Positions 25,669 to 34,789 of a DNA stretch of 64,000 bases are shown in pieces. Within the stretch, counting starts at the first letter, position 1; every line of letters begins with the position of its first letter. The translations under genes and the position numbers were made by a program. Source of the DNA: [Scytonema hofmanni] UTEX 2349 (GTDB lineage Bacteria; Cyanobacteriota; Cyanobacteriia; Cyanobacteriales; Nostocaceae). Below the pieces are notes generated by a model that saw only the letters and a list, made by a program, of their open reading frames with translations, did no database searches and was not told the DNA's origin. The stretch is taken from NCBI RefSeq assembly GCF_000582685.1, contig NZ_KK073768.1, positions 72,754-136,753 of the forward strand, in the 5' to 3' direction.

Positions 25669-28047
25669 TTAACGATTACCAGACAAAAATCTTTGTATCT
25701 CAGGTGTTGCTAGTAACTTTTTCGCATCAGTAATCAAGCGATCGCTCCAGTTATTTTCTTTGAGAAAAGCGACTTCAGCATAGCGTTTCTCAATCGTGAG
25801 TGCCTGTTTTGCTTTAGTTAGAGCTTGTTCTCGTTCTCCTTTAGCATATAGAACTACGGCTAATGCTAATAAAGGTTCAGCAACTTTGTTATTAATAGCT
25901 AATGCTGCTTGCCATTGCTTCGTTGCTGCTTCAACATTACCCTGGTCATATTTAATAAAGCCTATATTATTAATAGCAACATAATTGTTAGGATTAATCT
26001 TGATAGCAGAATTGTAATCAGCGATCGCACCTTGCTTATCTCCTAAATTATCGCGTACATAACCCCGACCGGTGTAGGCATTATCATTGTTAGGATTAAT
26101 CTTGATAGCAGAATTGTAATCAGCTACAGCACCTTGCTTATCTCCTAAATCAGAGCGGACAATACCCCGGTTGGTGTAAGCATCAGCATTGTTAGGATTA
26201 ATCTTGATAGCAGTATTGTAATCAGCGATCGCACCTTGCTTATCTCCTAAACCAGAGCGGACAATACCCCGGTTGTAGTAGGCACTAGCATAGTTAGGAT
26301 TAATCTTGATAGCAGAATTGTAATCAGCTACAGCACCTTGCTTATCTCCTAAACTAGAGCGGACAACACCCCGGTTGTTGTAGGCACTAGCATTGTTAGG
26401 ATTAATTTTGATGGCAGAATTGTAATCAGCTACAGCACCTTGCTTATCTCCTAAATCATCGCGGACAACACCCCGGTTGTAGTAGGCACTAGCATAGTTA
26501 GGATTAATCTTGATGGCAGAATTGTAATCAGCTACAGCACCTTGCTTATCTCCCGATTCAGAGCGGACAAGACCCCGGTTGTTGTAGGCACTAGCATAGT
26601 TAGGATTAATCTTGATGGCAGAATTGTAATCAGCTACAGCACCTTGCTTATCTCCTAAATCAGAGCGGACATTACCCCGGTTGTTGTAGGCTAGGGCATC
26701 GTTAGGATTAATCTTGATAACAGTATTGTAATCAGCGATCGCACCCTGCTTATCTCCTAAATCATCGCGGGCATTACCCCGGTTGCCGTAGGCTTCGGCT
26801 AAGTTAGGATTAATCTTGATGGCAGAATTGTAATCAGCGATCGCACCTTGCTTATCTCCCAAATCAGAGCGTACAACACCCCGGTTGTAGTAGGCTTGGG
26901 CTAAGTTAGGATTAATCTTGATGGCAGTATTGAAATCAGCTATTCCCCCCTGCTTATCTCCTAAATCAGAGCGGGCATTACCCCGGTTGTTGTAGGCATC
27001 AGCATAGTTAGGATTAATCTTGATGGCAGAATTGTAATCAGCGATCGCACCTTGCTTATCTCCCAAACTAGAGCGGGCAAGACCCCGGTTGTAGTAGGCT
27101 TGGGCTAAGTTAGGATTAATCTTGATGGCAGTATTGAAATCAGCTATTCCCCCCTGCTTATCTCCCAATTTGTAGCGGACAACACCCCGAACGATGTAGG
27201 CATCAGCATATTTGGGATTAAGGCGAATTGCTTCAGTTAAATCTCTTATAGCGCCTTTATAATCTTTCTGATTATACTTTTCATTCCCTTTAATATAAGA
27301 ATCATCCGCAGTCGGCGCCGTTGCAACTACATTTGGTGGTTTCACTCCCACATCCACCCCAACCACCAACATTTGCCGCAAAGCTGAATAAATAGTAGTA
27401 CCGTAAGCACCGCGATTCACAAGCTGCTGAAGATTGCCTCCTAAGGGTTGAGCAATTAGTCTACCGTGAATTCCCACTAATTCCCCTTCCTCGTTCAAGA
27501 CGACACCGCCGCTCATGCCTTCTAAAGTGTTATTATCATAAATTAAATTATAACCATCAACATCTGCCGCTCCGTTGGCATTGACCTGTCCCTTGTTAAA
27601 AATAAAAGTATCAGAGTTGCGAATTCCCCCTCCCTGTGCGGCAAATCCTGCTAGATAAACTGTTGTGCTGGCTGTAGCTTTGTCAGAATTGCCTATTTTA
27701 CCAATACTATAATTTTGACTACTACTAAACTCAATTACTGCTAAGTCAACATTTTGTAGGTATTTGACAGATTTAAGCTGATAAGTTTGTTTATCAGAGG
27801 TGGTGATTTGTTTTTTCCCCTCCCTTACCACATGACCGGCAGTCAAAACGGTGTAAACATTGCCGGTTTGCTTGATAATTATCCCCGAACCATTTCTGCT
27901 GGGATTTTGACTATCAACAATTTGCACCGTAATTTTCTTAGCAATATTCTCTACCTCTGATGCAGACAGTCCCACAGCTACCTGAGATTGTACCAACACC
28001 ATCGATACACCAATCAACACAGGCGAAAGCGCGTGATAATAGTTCAT
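25669..28047 (-). CDS. Secreted trypsin-like serine protease with about 15 TPR repeats
   Basis: 792 residues. An N-terminal signal peptide (ALSPVLIGVSMVLVQSQVAVG) is followed by a chymotrypsin-fold protease: His in TAGHVV, Asp in NVDLAVIEF, Ser in EGMSGGVV. A linker leads to TPR units of 34 residues. One is diverged, twelve are nearly identical (consensus NRGxxRxxLGDKQGAIADYN then SAIKINPN), and two are diverged. The DNA repeats are 102 bp each and almost identical, implying recent expansion. It is a paralogue of the next gene. Likely a periplasmic or extracellular protease with a peptide- or protein-binding TPR solenoid. Confidence 0.9.
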   Translation of the reverse strand: MNYYHALSPVLIGVSMVLVQSQVAVGLSASEVENIAKKITVQIVDSQNPSRNGSGIIIKQTGNVYTVLTAGHVVREGKKQITTSDKQTYQLKSVKYLQNVDLAVIEFSSSQNYSIGKIGNSDKATASTTVYLAGFAAQGGGIRNSDTFIFNKGQVNANGAADVDGYNLIYDNNTLEGMSGGVVLNEEGELVGIHGRLIAQPLGGNLQQLVNRGAYGTTIYSALRQMLVVGVDVGVKPPNVVATAPTADDSYIKGNEKYNQKDYKGAIRDLTEAIRLNPKYADAYIVRGVVRYKLGDKQGGIADFNTAIKINPNLAQAYYNRGLARSSLGDKQGAIADYNSAIKINPNYADAYNNRGNARSDLGDKQGGIADFNTAIKINPNLAQAYYNRGVVRSDLGDKQGAIADYNSAIKINPNLAEAYGNRGNARDDLGDKQGAIADYNTVIKINPNDALAYNNRGNVRSDLGDKQGAVADYNSAIKINPNYASAYNNRGLVRSESGDKQGAVADYNSAIKINPNYASAYYNRGVVRDDLGDKQGAVADYNSAIKINPNNASAYNNRGVVRSSLGDKQGAVADYNSAIKINPNYASAYYNRGIVRSGLGDKQGAIADYNTAIKINPNNADAYTNRGIVRSDLGDKQGAVADYNSAIKINPNNDNAYTGRGYVRDNLGDKQGAIADYNSAIKINPNNYVAINNIGFIKYDQGNVEAATKQWQAALAINNKVAEPLLALAVVLYAKGEREQALTKAKQALTIEKRYAEVAFLKENNWSDRLITDAKKLLATPEIQRFLSGNR

Positions 28048-28284
28048 TTTATTTACCCAATTTTTAATAAAACCCTCCGTAGTAGTCTGTCAAATTGATT
28101 TTGACGGGTTGGTAGTGTCAGCGTCTCGCTCACGACGCGAGCATTCTTCTCGCACTACCCATCAATTTAACCTTGCCAGACTATTAGTAGTCCGCAGCAT
28201 TGCCTTTAACTCTCTAACTTTCTTGGGCATCCACCTATAATTAAAATCAACTTATTAGTTAATTGTCTCATCTGCCCCATCTGT

Positions 28285-30195
28285 TTACTGCTGATACTTT
28301 CTAATCAACTCCAACGCTTTTTGGTATAACGCTGTATTTCCTTGTTGTCGAAATAGTTCAGCAGCTTTTTGCAAATCAGCGATCGCACCCTGCTTATCTC
28401 CCGATTCAGAGCGGACAATACCCCGGTTGTAGTAGGCTTGGGCATCGTTAGGATTAATCTTGATGGCAGAATTGTAATCAGCGATCGCACCTTGCTTATC
28501 TCCTAAACCATAGCGGGCATTACCCCGGTTGTAGTAGGCTAGGGCATCGTTAGGATTAATCTTGATGGCAGAATTGTAATCAGCGATCGCACCCTGCTTA
28601 TCTCCCAACTCATCGCGGACAACACCCCGGTTGTAGTAGGCATTATCATAGTTAGGATTAATCTTGATGGCAGAATTGTAATCAGCGATCGCACCTTGCT
28701 TATCTCCTAAATCATCGCGGGCACTACCCCGGTTGTTGTAGGCATTATCATAGTTAGGATTAATCTTGATGGCAGTATTATAATCAGCGATCGCACCCTG
28801 CTTATCTCCTAAACCGTTGCGGACATTACCCCGGTTGTAGTAGGCTAGGGCTAAGTTAGGATTAATCTTGATGGCAGTATTGTAATCAGCGATCGCACCC
28901 TGCTTATCTCCTAAACCAGAGCGGGCAACACCCCGACCGATGTAGGCTTGGGCTAAGTTAGGATTAATCTTGATGGCAGTGTTGAAATCAACGATCGCAC
29001 CTTGCTTATCTCCTAAATCATTGCGGGCATTACCCCGGTTGGTGTAGGCTTTATCATAGTTAGGATTAATCTTGATGGCAGTATTGAAATCAGCGATCGC
29101 ACCTTGCTTATCTCCTAAATCATTGCGGGCAACACCCCGGTTGTTGTAGGCTTGGGCTAAGTTAGGATTAATCTTGATAGCAGTATTGTAATCAACGATC
29201 GCACCTTGCTTATCTCCTAAACCAGAGCGGGCAACACCCCGGTTGTAGTAGGCATCAGCATCGTTAGGATTAATCTTGATGGCACTATTGAAATCAGCTA
29301 TTCCCCCCTGCTTATCTCCTAATTCGTAGCGCACAATACCCCGGCTTTTGTAGGCATCAGCATACTTAGGATTAAGGCGAATTGCTTCAGTGTAATCTGC
29401 TCTAGCGCCTTTATAATCTTTCTGATTATACTTTTCAGAAGCTTTAATATAAAAATCATCCGCAGTCGGCGCCGTTGCAACTACATTTGGTGGTTTCACT
29501 CCCAGATCCACCCCAACTGCCAACATTTGCCGCAAACTAGAATAAATAGTAGTCCCTAAAGCCCCAGTTATCACAAGCTGCTCAGGATCTTCTTCTGAAG
29601 CTTCAGTAACCGCTCTACCGTGAATTCCAATTAATTCCCCTTCCTCGTTTAATATAGCCCCGCCACTGATACCCCTTGACGTGCGATTATCATAACTGAG
29701 GTCATAACCATCACGCTGGGAACCTTTAGCATCTACCTTGCCATCTTTCATCCTAAAATCAACATTAGGAGTTGCTGCCGTCTTTGCCGGAAACCCAGCC
29801 ACGTAAACTACACTATTATTTTTCACTTTATCAGAGTCGCCGATTTTCGCCGTCGTGTATTTTTGATTGCTGTTAAATTCCACAACCGCTAAATCTAAAT
29901 TTGGCAGAGGTTTGATATTCTTAATTTGATAACTTTGTTTATCAGGGGTGATGATTTGTTTTTTCCCCTCCTTTGCCACATGACCCGCAGTCAAAACCGT
30001 GTAAGTATTGCCAGTATGCTTGATAATTGTCCCTGAACCTGCAAAGTTGGGATTTTCACTATCAACAATTTGCACCGTAATTTTCTTAGCAATCTCCTCT
30101 ACCTCTGATGCAGACAGTCCCACAGCTACCTGAGATTGTACCAACACCATCGATACACCAATCAAAACAGGCGAAAGCGCGTGATAATACTTCAT
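28285..30195 (-). CDS. Secreted trypsin-like serine protease with about 11 TPR repeats (paralogue)
   Basis: 636 residues. The signal peptide and first 30 residues are almost identical to the 792-residue paralogue. The protease triad is visible: TAGHVAKEG, NLDLAVVEF and RGISGGAI. Then one diverged and about ten near-identical 34-residue TPR units, ending QKALELIRKYQQ. Tandem duplication with the gene at 25669 is clear from DNA-level identity around both start codons (upstream ATTTA[CG]CCAATTTTTAATAAA). The copies differ in repeat number, consistent with unequal recombination. Confidence 0.9.
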   Translation of the reverse strand: MKYYHALSPVLIGVSMVLVQSQVAVGLSASEVEEIAKKITVQIVDSENPNFAGSGTIIKHTGNTYTVLTAGHVAKEGKKQIITPDKQSYQIKNIKPLPNLDLAVVEFNSNQKYTTAKIGDSDKVKNNSVVYVAGFPAKTAATPNVDFRMKDGKVDAKGSQRDGYDLSYDNRTSRGISGGAILNEEGELIGIHGRAVTEASEEDPEQLVITGALGTTIYSSLRQMLAVGVDLGVKPPNVVATAPTADDFYIKASEKYNQKDYKGARADYTEAIRLNPKYADAYKSRGIVRYELGDKQGGIADFNSAIKINPNDADAYYNRGVARSGLGDKQGAIVDYNTAIKINPNLAQAYNNRGVARNDLGDKQGAIADFNTAIKINPNYDKAYTNRGNARNDLGDKQGAIVDFNTAIKINPNLAQAYIGRGVARSGLGDKQGAIADYNTAIKINPNLALAYYNRGNVRNGLGDKQGAIADYNTAIKINPNYDNAYNNRGSARDDLGDKQGAIADYNSAIKINPNYDNAYYNRGVVRDELGDKQGAIADYNSAIKINPNDALAYYNRGNARYGLGDKQGAIADYNSAIKINPNDAQAYYNRGIVRSESGDKQGAIADLQKAAELFRQQGNTALYQKALELIRKYQQ

Positions 30196-30269
30196 TTTAT
30201 TTAGCCAATTTTTAATAAAGCCCTCTGTAGTAGTCTGTCAAACTCCTAAATGACGGTTAGAAAGACCCA

Positions 30270-30320
30270 ATAAATCGCCGTCTCTACAAAGGAATTATTA
30301 TTGTAGAGACGGCGATTTAT
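30270..30320. repeat. Hairpin with 20-bp perfect stem (GTAGAGACG family)
   Basis: 30270-30289 is perfectly complementary to 30301-30320, with an 11-base loop. The stem contains the TTGTAGAGACGGCG core. It lies upstream of the TPR protease gene. Confidence 0.75.
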
Positions 30321-30349
30321 CGCGTCTGTTGCCTTAACCGAACCGTATT

Positions 30350-30580
30350 GGGAGCGGTCTCACAACAGACGGGAGCGGTCTCACAACAGACGGGAGCGGT
30401 CTCACAATAGACGGGAGCGGTCTCACAATAGACGGGAGCGGTCTCACAACAGACGGGAGCGGTCTCACAACAGACGGGAGCGGTCTCACAACAGACGGGA
30501 GCGGTTCCACAACTTATGGGAGCGGTTCCACAACTTATGGGAGCGGTTCCCGAACTTATGGGAGCGGTCTACCTTGCAAC
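30350..30580. repeat. 21-bp tandem array, 11 units
   Basis: Eleven head-to-tail 21-bp units all begin GGGAGCGGT. The first seven continue with CTCACAA[CT]AGAC, the next three with a TTCCxxAACTTAT version, and the last is degenerate. There are no spacers, so it is not a CRISPR array. It lies between the protease gene and an IS630 remnant. Confidence 0.85.
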
Positions 30581-30613
30581 GTTAGTCACTAACACTGAAT
30601 TTGTGTCTACGCA

Positions 30614-30725
30614 CTAGTACAGTACGGCGGAAATAAACCACCCATTCTCAATCGCTAAAAAGCTTACTCCATATTACTTTTGACTTTTGACTTTTGAATG
30701 AGTGACTTTTGACTTGCGGTACTAG
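30614..30725. mobile_element. IS630-type end remnant
   Basis: CTAGTACAG and the following 20 bases match the left end of the IS630 at 4573 with one or two changes, including the GCTAAAA that holds the transposase stop in the intact copy. A GTACTAG occurs at 30719-30725. No transposase remains. It is a deleted or solo-end copy. The rest of the spacer to 31234 holds only short palindromic repeats. Confidence 0.55.
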
Positions 30726-31234
30726 ACATCTCCAGAAATGAACTATGCGTTACCCAAAACCCTTGTAGAGACGTAGCACTGCTACGTCTTTTACCCACAT
30801 TTTTGTCACAGTTAAAGTATCACACTGACCGTCATCCCGCCCAGAACTGAAGTTCCGGGCTAATAGCTTAAGTCCACTTAAGTGGACTAGAAATTGCATA
30901 AATTCATGAGGAAAATTTATCACAAAAACTCTGCGTTACTCTGCGCTTACCTTTAGCCATAATAAAAGAACCCCTCCCCAACCCTCCCCGCAAGCGGGGA
31001 GGGTGCCACAGGCGGGGGGGGGTCTTCATGAATTATGGGTAAACAAACTACCGGACATGATATGATTCACCTCTGGGTTTAAAAACGCTACCAATTAATG
31101 CAAAACTGTACTTAGTCCTGTTTAGAGGACTTTAGCTATTAGCCTTGGAATTAATTCCAAGGCGGGATCACAACGAAGCCAGAAAGTGAAAAAAGATGTT
31201 TTTACTACTGTTAACTAAACGGACGTATGATTTT
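30726..31234. other. Repeat-rich spacer without genes
   Basis: It contains a degenerate GTAGAGACG palindrome (30763-30790), small hairpins (AGTCCACTTAAGTGGACT near 30871), a C-rich/G-rich hairpin around 30970-31020 and CCTTGGAATTAATTCCAAGG near 31143-31162. No reading frame is worth calling. Confidence 0.6.
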
Positions 31235-31762
31235 TCACCGCTCAGGTTGCAGATTATTCAAATACGTATCAAAATCAATATATATTTGAGTATCATCCCT
31301 ACTTTGATTCTGAATTTCTCCAGAGGCTAAAGCACGACGATCAAACAGTCTTTTCACAACATCTCTGGGATTAGAGCCAGGTTTGAGGGTGAATAATACA
31401 GTGTTACTACTACAAGCATCATTGGTACTCACAACAGCACACACAACAGATTGTTTATTCAGCTTTCCAGTGATGATCGTTTTCAGAGTACCATTCTCAT
31501 AACTTCTCTGAAATCTCTTCGATACCTGTTGACAGCGTTGTAAAGGAGTCAACGAAGAAAAAGAAGAAACCCAACGAATTATGGATACATTGCTCCCATC
31601 TTCTCGACGAGCAAAGGTTACAGGTGCACCTTTGCTCTGAGCGCAAGAGAACTTTGGTTTGATAGCATAAGTAGGTTGAGGTGCTATTGTGGTAGTCACA
31701 AGCATTGCTAAACCACAAATTGCCACATGAGTCAACGTCAGACTGAGTAACTTAAATGCCAT
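31235..31762 (-). CDS. COP23-domain secreted protein
   Basis: 175 residues. The N-terminal hydrophobic segment (LTLTHVAICGLAMLVTTTIAPQPTYA) is a signal peptide. The mature part (FSCAQSKGAPVTFARREDG, QRCQQVSKRFQ, VVCAVVSTNDAC, VLFTLKPG) matches the cyanobacterial COP23 (circadian oscillating protein) domain with its spaced cysteines. The function of the family is not known. It is transcribed away from the kinase gene at 31929. Confidence 0.8.
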   Translation of the reverse strand: MAFKLLSLTLTHVAICGLAMLVTTTIAPQPTYAIKPKFSCAQSKGAPVTFARREDGSNVSIIRWVSSFSSLTPLQRCQQVSKRFQRSYENGTLKTIITGKLNKQSVVCAVVSTNDACSSNTVLFTLKPGSNPRDVVKRLFDRRALASGEIQNQSRDDTQIYIDFDTYLNNLQPER

Positions 31763-31928
31763 AAAAAAGCCTATATTTTATTTTTATGGGGATATAAACA
31801 ACTACACCAATAAAAAGCACCATTTCGGTACTATGCCTACATATATCAATATTTCATAAACATTAGCAACTGTAATTGTGTGCGAAAATCGTTATCAACT
31901 AAGGTAATAACAATAACTTGCAGGACTT

Positions 31929-33359
31929 ATGGTGACTGTAATGCTGGGTAAAATGCTTGGTGGACGCTACCGAATTATTAAACATTTGGGAGCAGGTGCG
32001 TTTGGAGTTACTTTCGTCGCTGAAGATATGCAACGACCAGGAAATCCTCAGTGCGTTGTCAAGCAGTTTCAACCAAAAAACACAGACCCCCAAACCTTGC
32101 GGGAAGCACGACGGCTTTTTGACAATGAAGCCAAAATGCTAGAGAAGCTAGGAAACCATGACCAAATCCCCCGTCTTTTAGCTCATTTAGAAGAAAACGA
32201 AGAATTTTATTTAGTTCAAGAGTTTATCGAAGGTCACGACCTGAGTCAAGAAGTGCTTTTACGTCAAAAACTGAGTGAAACTGTAGTAATTAAACTTTTA
32301 CAAGATATTTTAGAAGTCTTAGCCTTCGTTCATCAGCACAAAATCATTCACCGAGATATCAAACCATCAAACATCCGGCGGCGCAAAGATGGTAAAATTG
32401 TCTTGATTGACTTTGGTGCAGTCAAACAAATCAGTACCCAAATAGTTAATGCTCAAGGTCAAACGAGTTTTACAATTGCCATTGGTACTGTTGGTTACAT
32501 GCCAAGCGAACAAGGTAGTTGTAACCCGCAATTGAGCAGCGATGTCTACGCAGTGGGAATGGTTGGTATCCAAGCACTTACAGGAATATACCCAACTTAT
32601 TTACAAAAAGACTCTCAAACAGGTGAAATTATTTGGCGTCATCAAGCACAAGTAAGCCAAGAGTTAGCAGATATTTTAGATAAAATGGTGCGCTACGACT
32701 TTCGTCAGCGTTATCACTCAGCAACGGACGCACTGCAAACTTTAAACGAACTGTCAACACTACACAATCAAACGACGGTTACAGAAAAGCAGCAAAAGCG
32801 ATCGCCTGGTAAATTAATGATAGGATTAGCGATCGCCGCAATACTTGCAATCATTACTGCATATTTGTACTTTGATCCTTTCAAACCACCATTACCACCA
32901 GAAAATTTATTACCTTATGAAGATCCAAAGTCAAGGATAAAAATCAAATATCCGCAAAGCTGGGAAAAAATAGATATAGGCAATGTTGTAACTGAGGAGG
33001 TAGTTGTATTCGTGTCTCCTAAACAAAGTGATACAGACAAATTCCAAGAAAAACTAACCATCAGCGTTGAAGATTTTTCTGGAACATTACAAGACTTTAG
33101 CGATAGATCAACAAACCACATCACAAGACATCTAGTAAAAGCTGAAATTCAAAAGCCAAGGGAGACGATACTTGCAAACAAATCTGCACATCAATTAATT
33201 TATACTGGTCAAGATGGAGAAAATAAAGTAAAAAATATGCGACTTTTTACCTTAAGAGGTGACAAAGCATATATAGTTACTTACACAGCAGCAATAGATA
33301 ATTACAACGACTTTATTCAAACAGCAGAAACAATGATTAAATCATTTGAAATTCAGTAG
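31929..33359 (+). CDS. Membrane Ser/Thr protein kinase with PsbP-like C-terminal domain
   Basis: 476 residues. Kinase domain about 10-270: LGAGAFGVTFVAED, K in CVVKQF, HRDIKPSN, DFGAVKQ and GTVGYMPSEQ. One membrane segment (LMIGLAIAAILAIITAYLYF, about 298-317) follows. The external region of about 150 residues (IKIKYPQSWEKIDIG, then VKNMRLFTLRGDKAYIVTYTA) resembles PsbP/DUF1795-type folds. The start may be the ATG at 31929 or at 31941. Its stop codon TAG (33357-33359) is the TAG of a GTAGAGACG palindrome, so the end of the protein was set by a repeat insertion. Confidence 0.88.
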   Translation: MVTVMLGKMLGGRYRIIKHLGAGAFGVTFVAEDMQRPGNPQCVVKQFQPKNTDPQTLREARRLFDNEAKMLEKLGNHDQIPRLLAHLEENEEFYLVQEFIEGHDLSQEVLLRQKLSETVVIKLLQDILEVLAFVHQHKIIHRDIKPSNIRRRKDGKIVLIDFGAVKQISTQIVNAQGQTSFTIAIGTVGYMPSEQGSCNPQLSSDVYAVGMVGIQALTGIYPTYLQKDSQTGEIIWRHQAQVSQELADILDKMVRYDFRQRYHSATDALQTLNELSTLHNQTTVTEKQQKRSPGKLMIGLAIAAILAIITAYLYFDPFKPPLPPENLLPYEDPKSRIKIKYPQSWEKIDIGNVVTEEVVVFVSPKQSDTDKFQEKLTISVEDFSGTLQDFSDRSTNHITRHLVKAEIQKPRETILANKSAHQLIYTGQDGENKVKNMRLFTLRGDKAYIVTYTAAIDNYNDFIQTAETMIKSFEIQ

Positions 33360-33382
33360 AGACGTTCCGATGGAACGTCTTT
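33356..33382. repeat. GTAGAGACG palindrome overlapping the kinase stop codon
   Basis: GTAGAGACGTTCC then GGAACGTCTTT. The TAG at 33357-33359 ends the upstream kinase gene. Confidence 0.7.
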
Positions 33383-33552
33383 GGTTCCACACAGAACGTC
33401 TTTGCTCCATAATATACATGTTGCAGTCCTGCAACTATAGCAGTCCTAAATAAAAGAGGTAAAATTACATCTCTCTTTCTTCTTTCCTTCCTTTGCGTCC
33501 TTTGCGGTTCGTTTCCTAATCTATATTTTTCACAACTCAAATAGAATTGCAA

Positions 33553-34587
33553 CTAAACGCTCTGGGGATTCCCAATACTACCGCGATTATGTGGTTCCAG
33601 CAGAGACGACATATCAGGACCAGCAGGAATAATGCTACCAGGATTGAGGGGAAAAAGGTTCCCATAATAATCTTGCTTCACACTTTCCACATCGCAGGTA
33701 TCAGCAATACCCGGAAGCTGATACATATCACGTAAATAAGCTCCCAAATTATGATAATCTTGAATTCGGCGGCGATTACACTTAAACAAACCGTAATACG
33801 CACTATCAAAACGGAATAATGTTGTAAATAAACGAACATCCGCTAATGTAACGCGATCGCCGCAAAGATATCGACTTGTTGAAAGTGCTACGTCAATTTC
33901 ATCCAAAGCGGCAAACAATTCATCGCAAACTTGATTGTAAGCTTCTTGAGTTTGGGCAAAACCGCAACGATACACTCCGTTATTAACTGAGTGATAAATT
34001 TTCTCATTCCACCAGTCAATTTTTTCTTTTAATTGCTCTGGGTAAAGATTTAGTGTAGGATTTTTAGCAAAGTCGTTAAATTCAGAGTTCAGCATGATAA
34101 TAATCTCTGCACTCTCATTGTTAACGATAGTTTTCGTTTCTTTATCCCACAACACCGGAACTGTAGAGCGTCCGCTGTAATTTGGTGCCGCTAGCTCATA
34201 CAATTGAGCAAGTGTGCGACAATTTTGTTCTTCAGAGTTGAACACCCAACCACCTTCGATTGGTGAAGGATAGACAACAGATACAGATATTACCTCTTCA
34301 AGTCCCTTAAGCGATCGCACTACCAAAGTTCGATGCGCCCAAGGGCAACTCATGCCAACATAAAGATGATAGCGTCCGGTTGCTGGTTGGTAAGAATTTC
34401 CATCTTCTTTGCCAACAAAGTTTCTAAACTCGCTCTTCGGACGAATATACTCACCCGACTGATTGCGGGGTGCGAGTTTCGACATCATTATATGCCAAAG
34501 AGTCGTCCAGACAAACTTTCCCAGCTTAATAATCAGCTTGGGGGGGAGAGATTTACCCTTTTTCTTATTTAAATTTACGTCTTTCAT
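33553..34587 (-). CDS. Glutathione S-transferase, glutathionyl-hydroquinone reductase type
   Basis: 344 residues. VGMSCPWAHRTLVVRSLKGLEEVISVSVV carries the active-site Cys-Pro-Trp. STVPVLWDKETKTIVNNESAEII forms the rest of the thioredoxin-like GSH site, and DIALSTSRYLCGDRVTLADVRLF, in its form DVALSTS here, is the helical domain. The length and CPWA motif fit the Xi-class (YqjG/ECM4, PcpF-like) enzymes that remove glutathione from hydroquinone conjugates. It is monocistronic and convergent with the upstream kinase. Confidence 0.85.
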   Translation of the reverse strand: MKDVNLNKKKGKSLPPKLIIKLGKFVWTTLWHIMMSKLAPRNQSGEYIRPKSEFRNFVGKEDGNSYQPATGRYHLYVGMSCPWAHRTLVVRSLKGLEEVISVSVVYPSPIEGGWVFNSEEQNCRTLAQLYELAAPNYSGRSTVPVLWDKETKTIVNNESAEIIIMLNSEFNDFAKNPTLNLYPEQLKEKIDWWNEKIYHSVNNGVYRCGFAQTQEAYNQVCDELFAALDEIDVALSTSRYLCGDRVTLADVRLFTTLFRFDSAYYGLFKCNRRRIQDYHNLGAYLRDMYQLPGIADTCDVESVKQDYYGNLFPLNPGSIIPAGPDMSSLLEPHNRGSIGNPQSV

Positions 34588-34789
34588 ATCTATTAAAGCG
34601 CTGATTTTACTTCTTTATTGTAGTAAGCACTTCAGTGCTTTCTTTAAATCTTTCTTAAGCGTTGAAACGCTTACTACCAAAAAAGCCCGGATGCTTTTAC
34701 GCAACCGGACATAAATTAGGTTAAATTAACCTACTGTTTCGGTAAACGCGAAAAAATAAGCAAATCACATATATTAGAATCGTATATTT

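Noticed and set aside
25990..27190. Regular 102-bp repeats resembling an array
   Set aside because: They are in-frame TPR codons with no unique spacers; not CRISPR.
30350..30580. 21-bp repeats as a CRISPR array
   Set aside because: Units are head to tail with no spacer between them.
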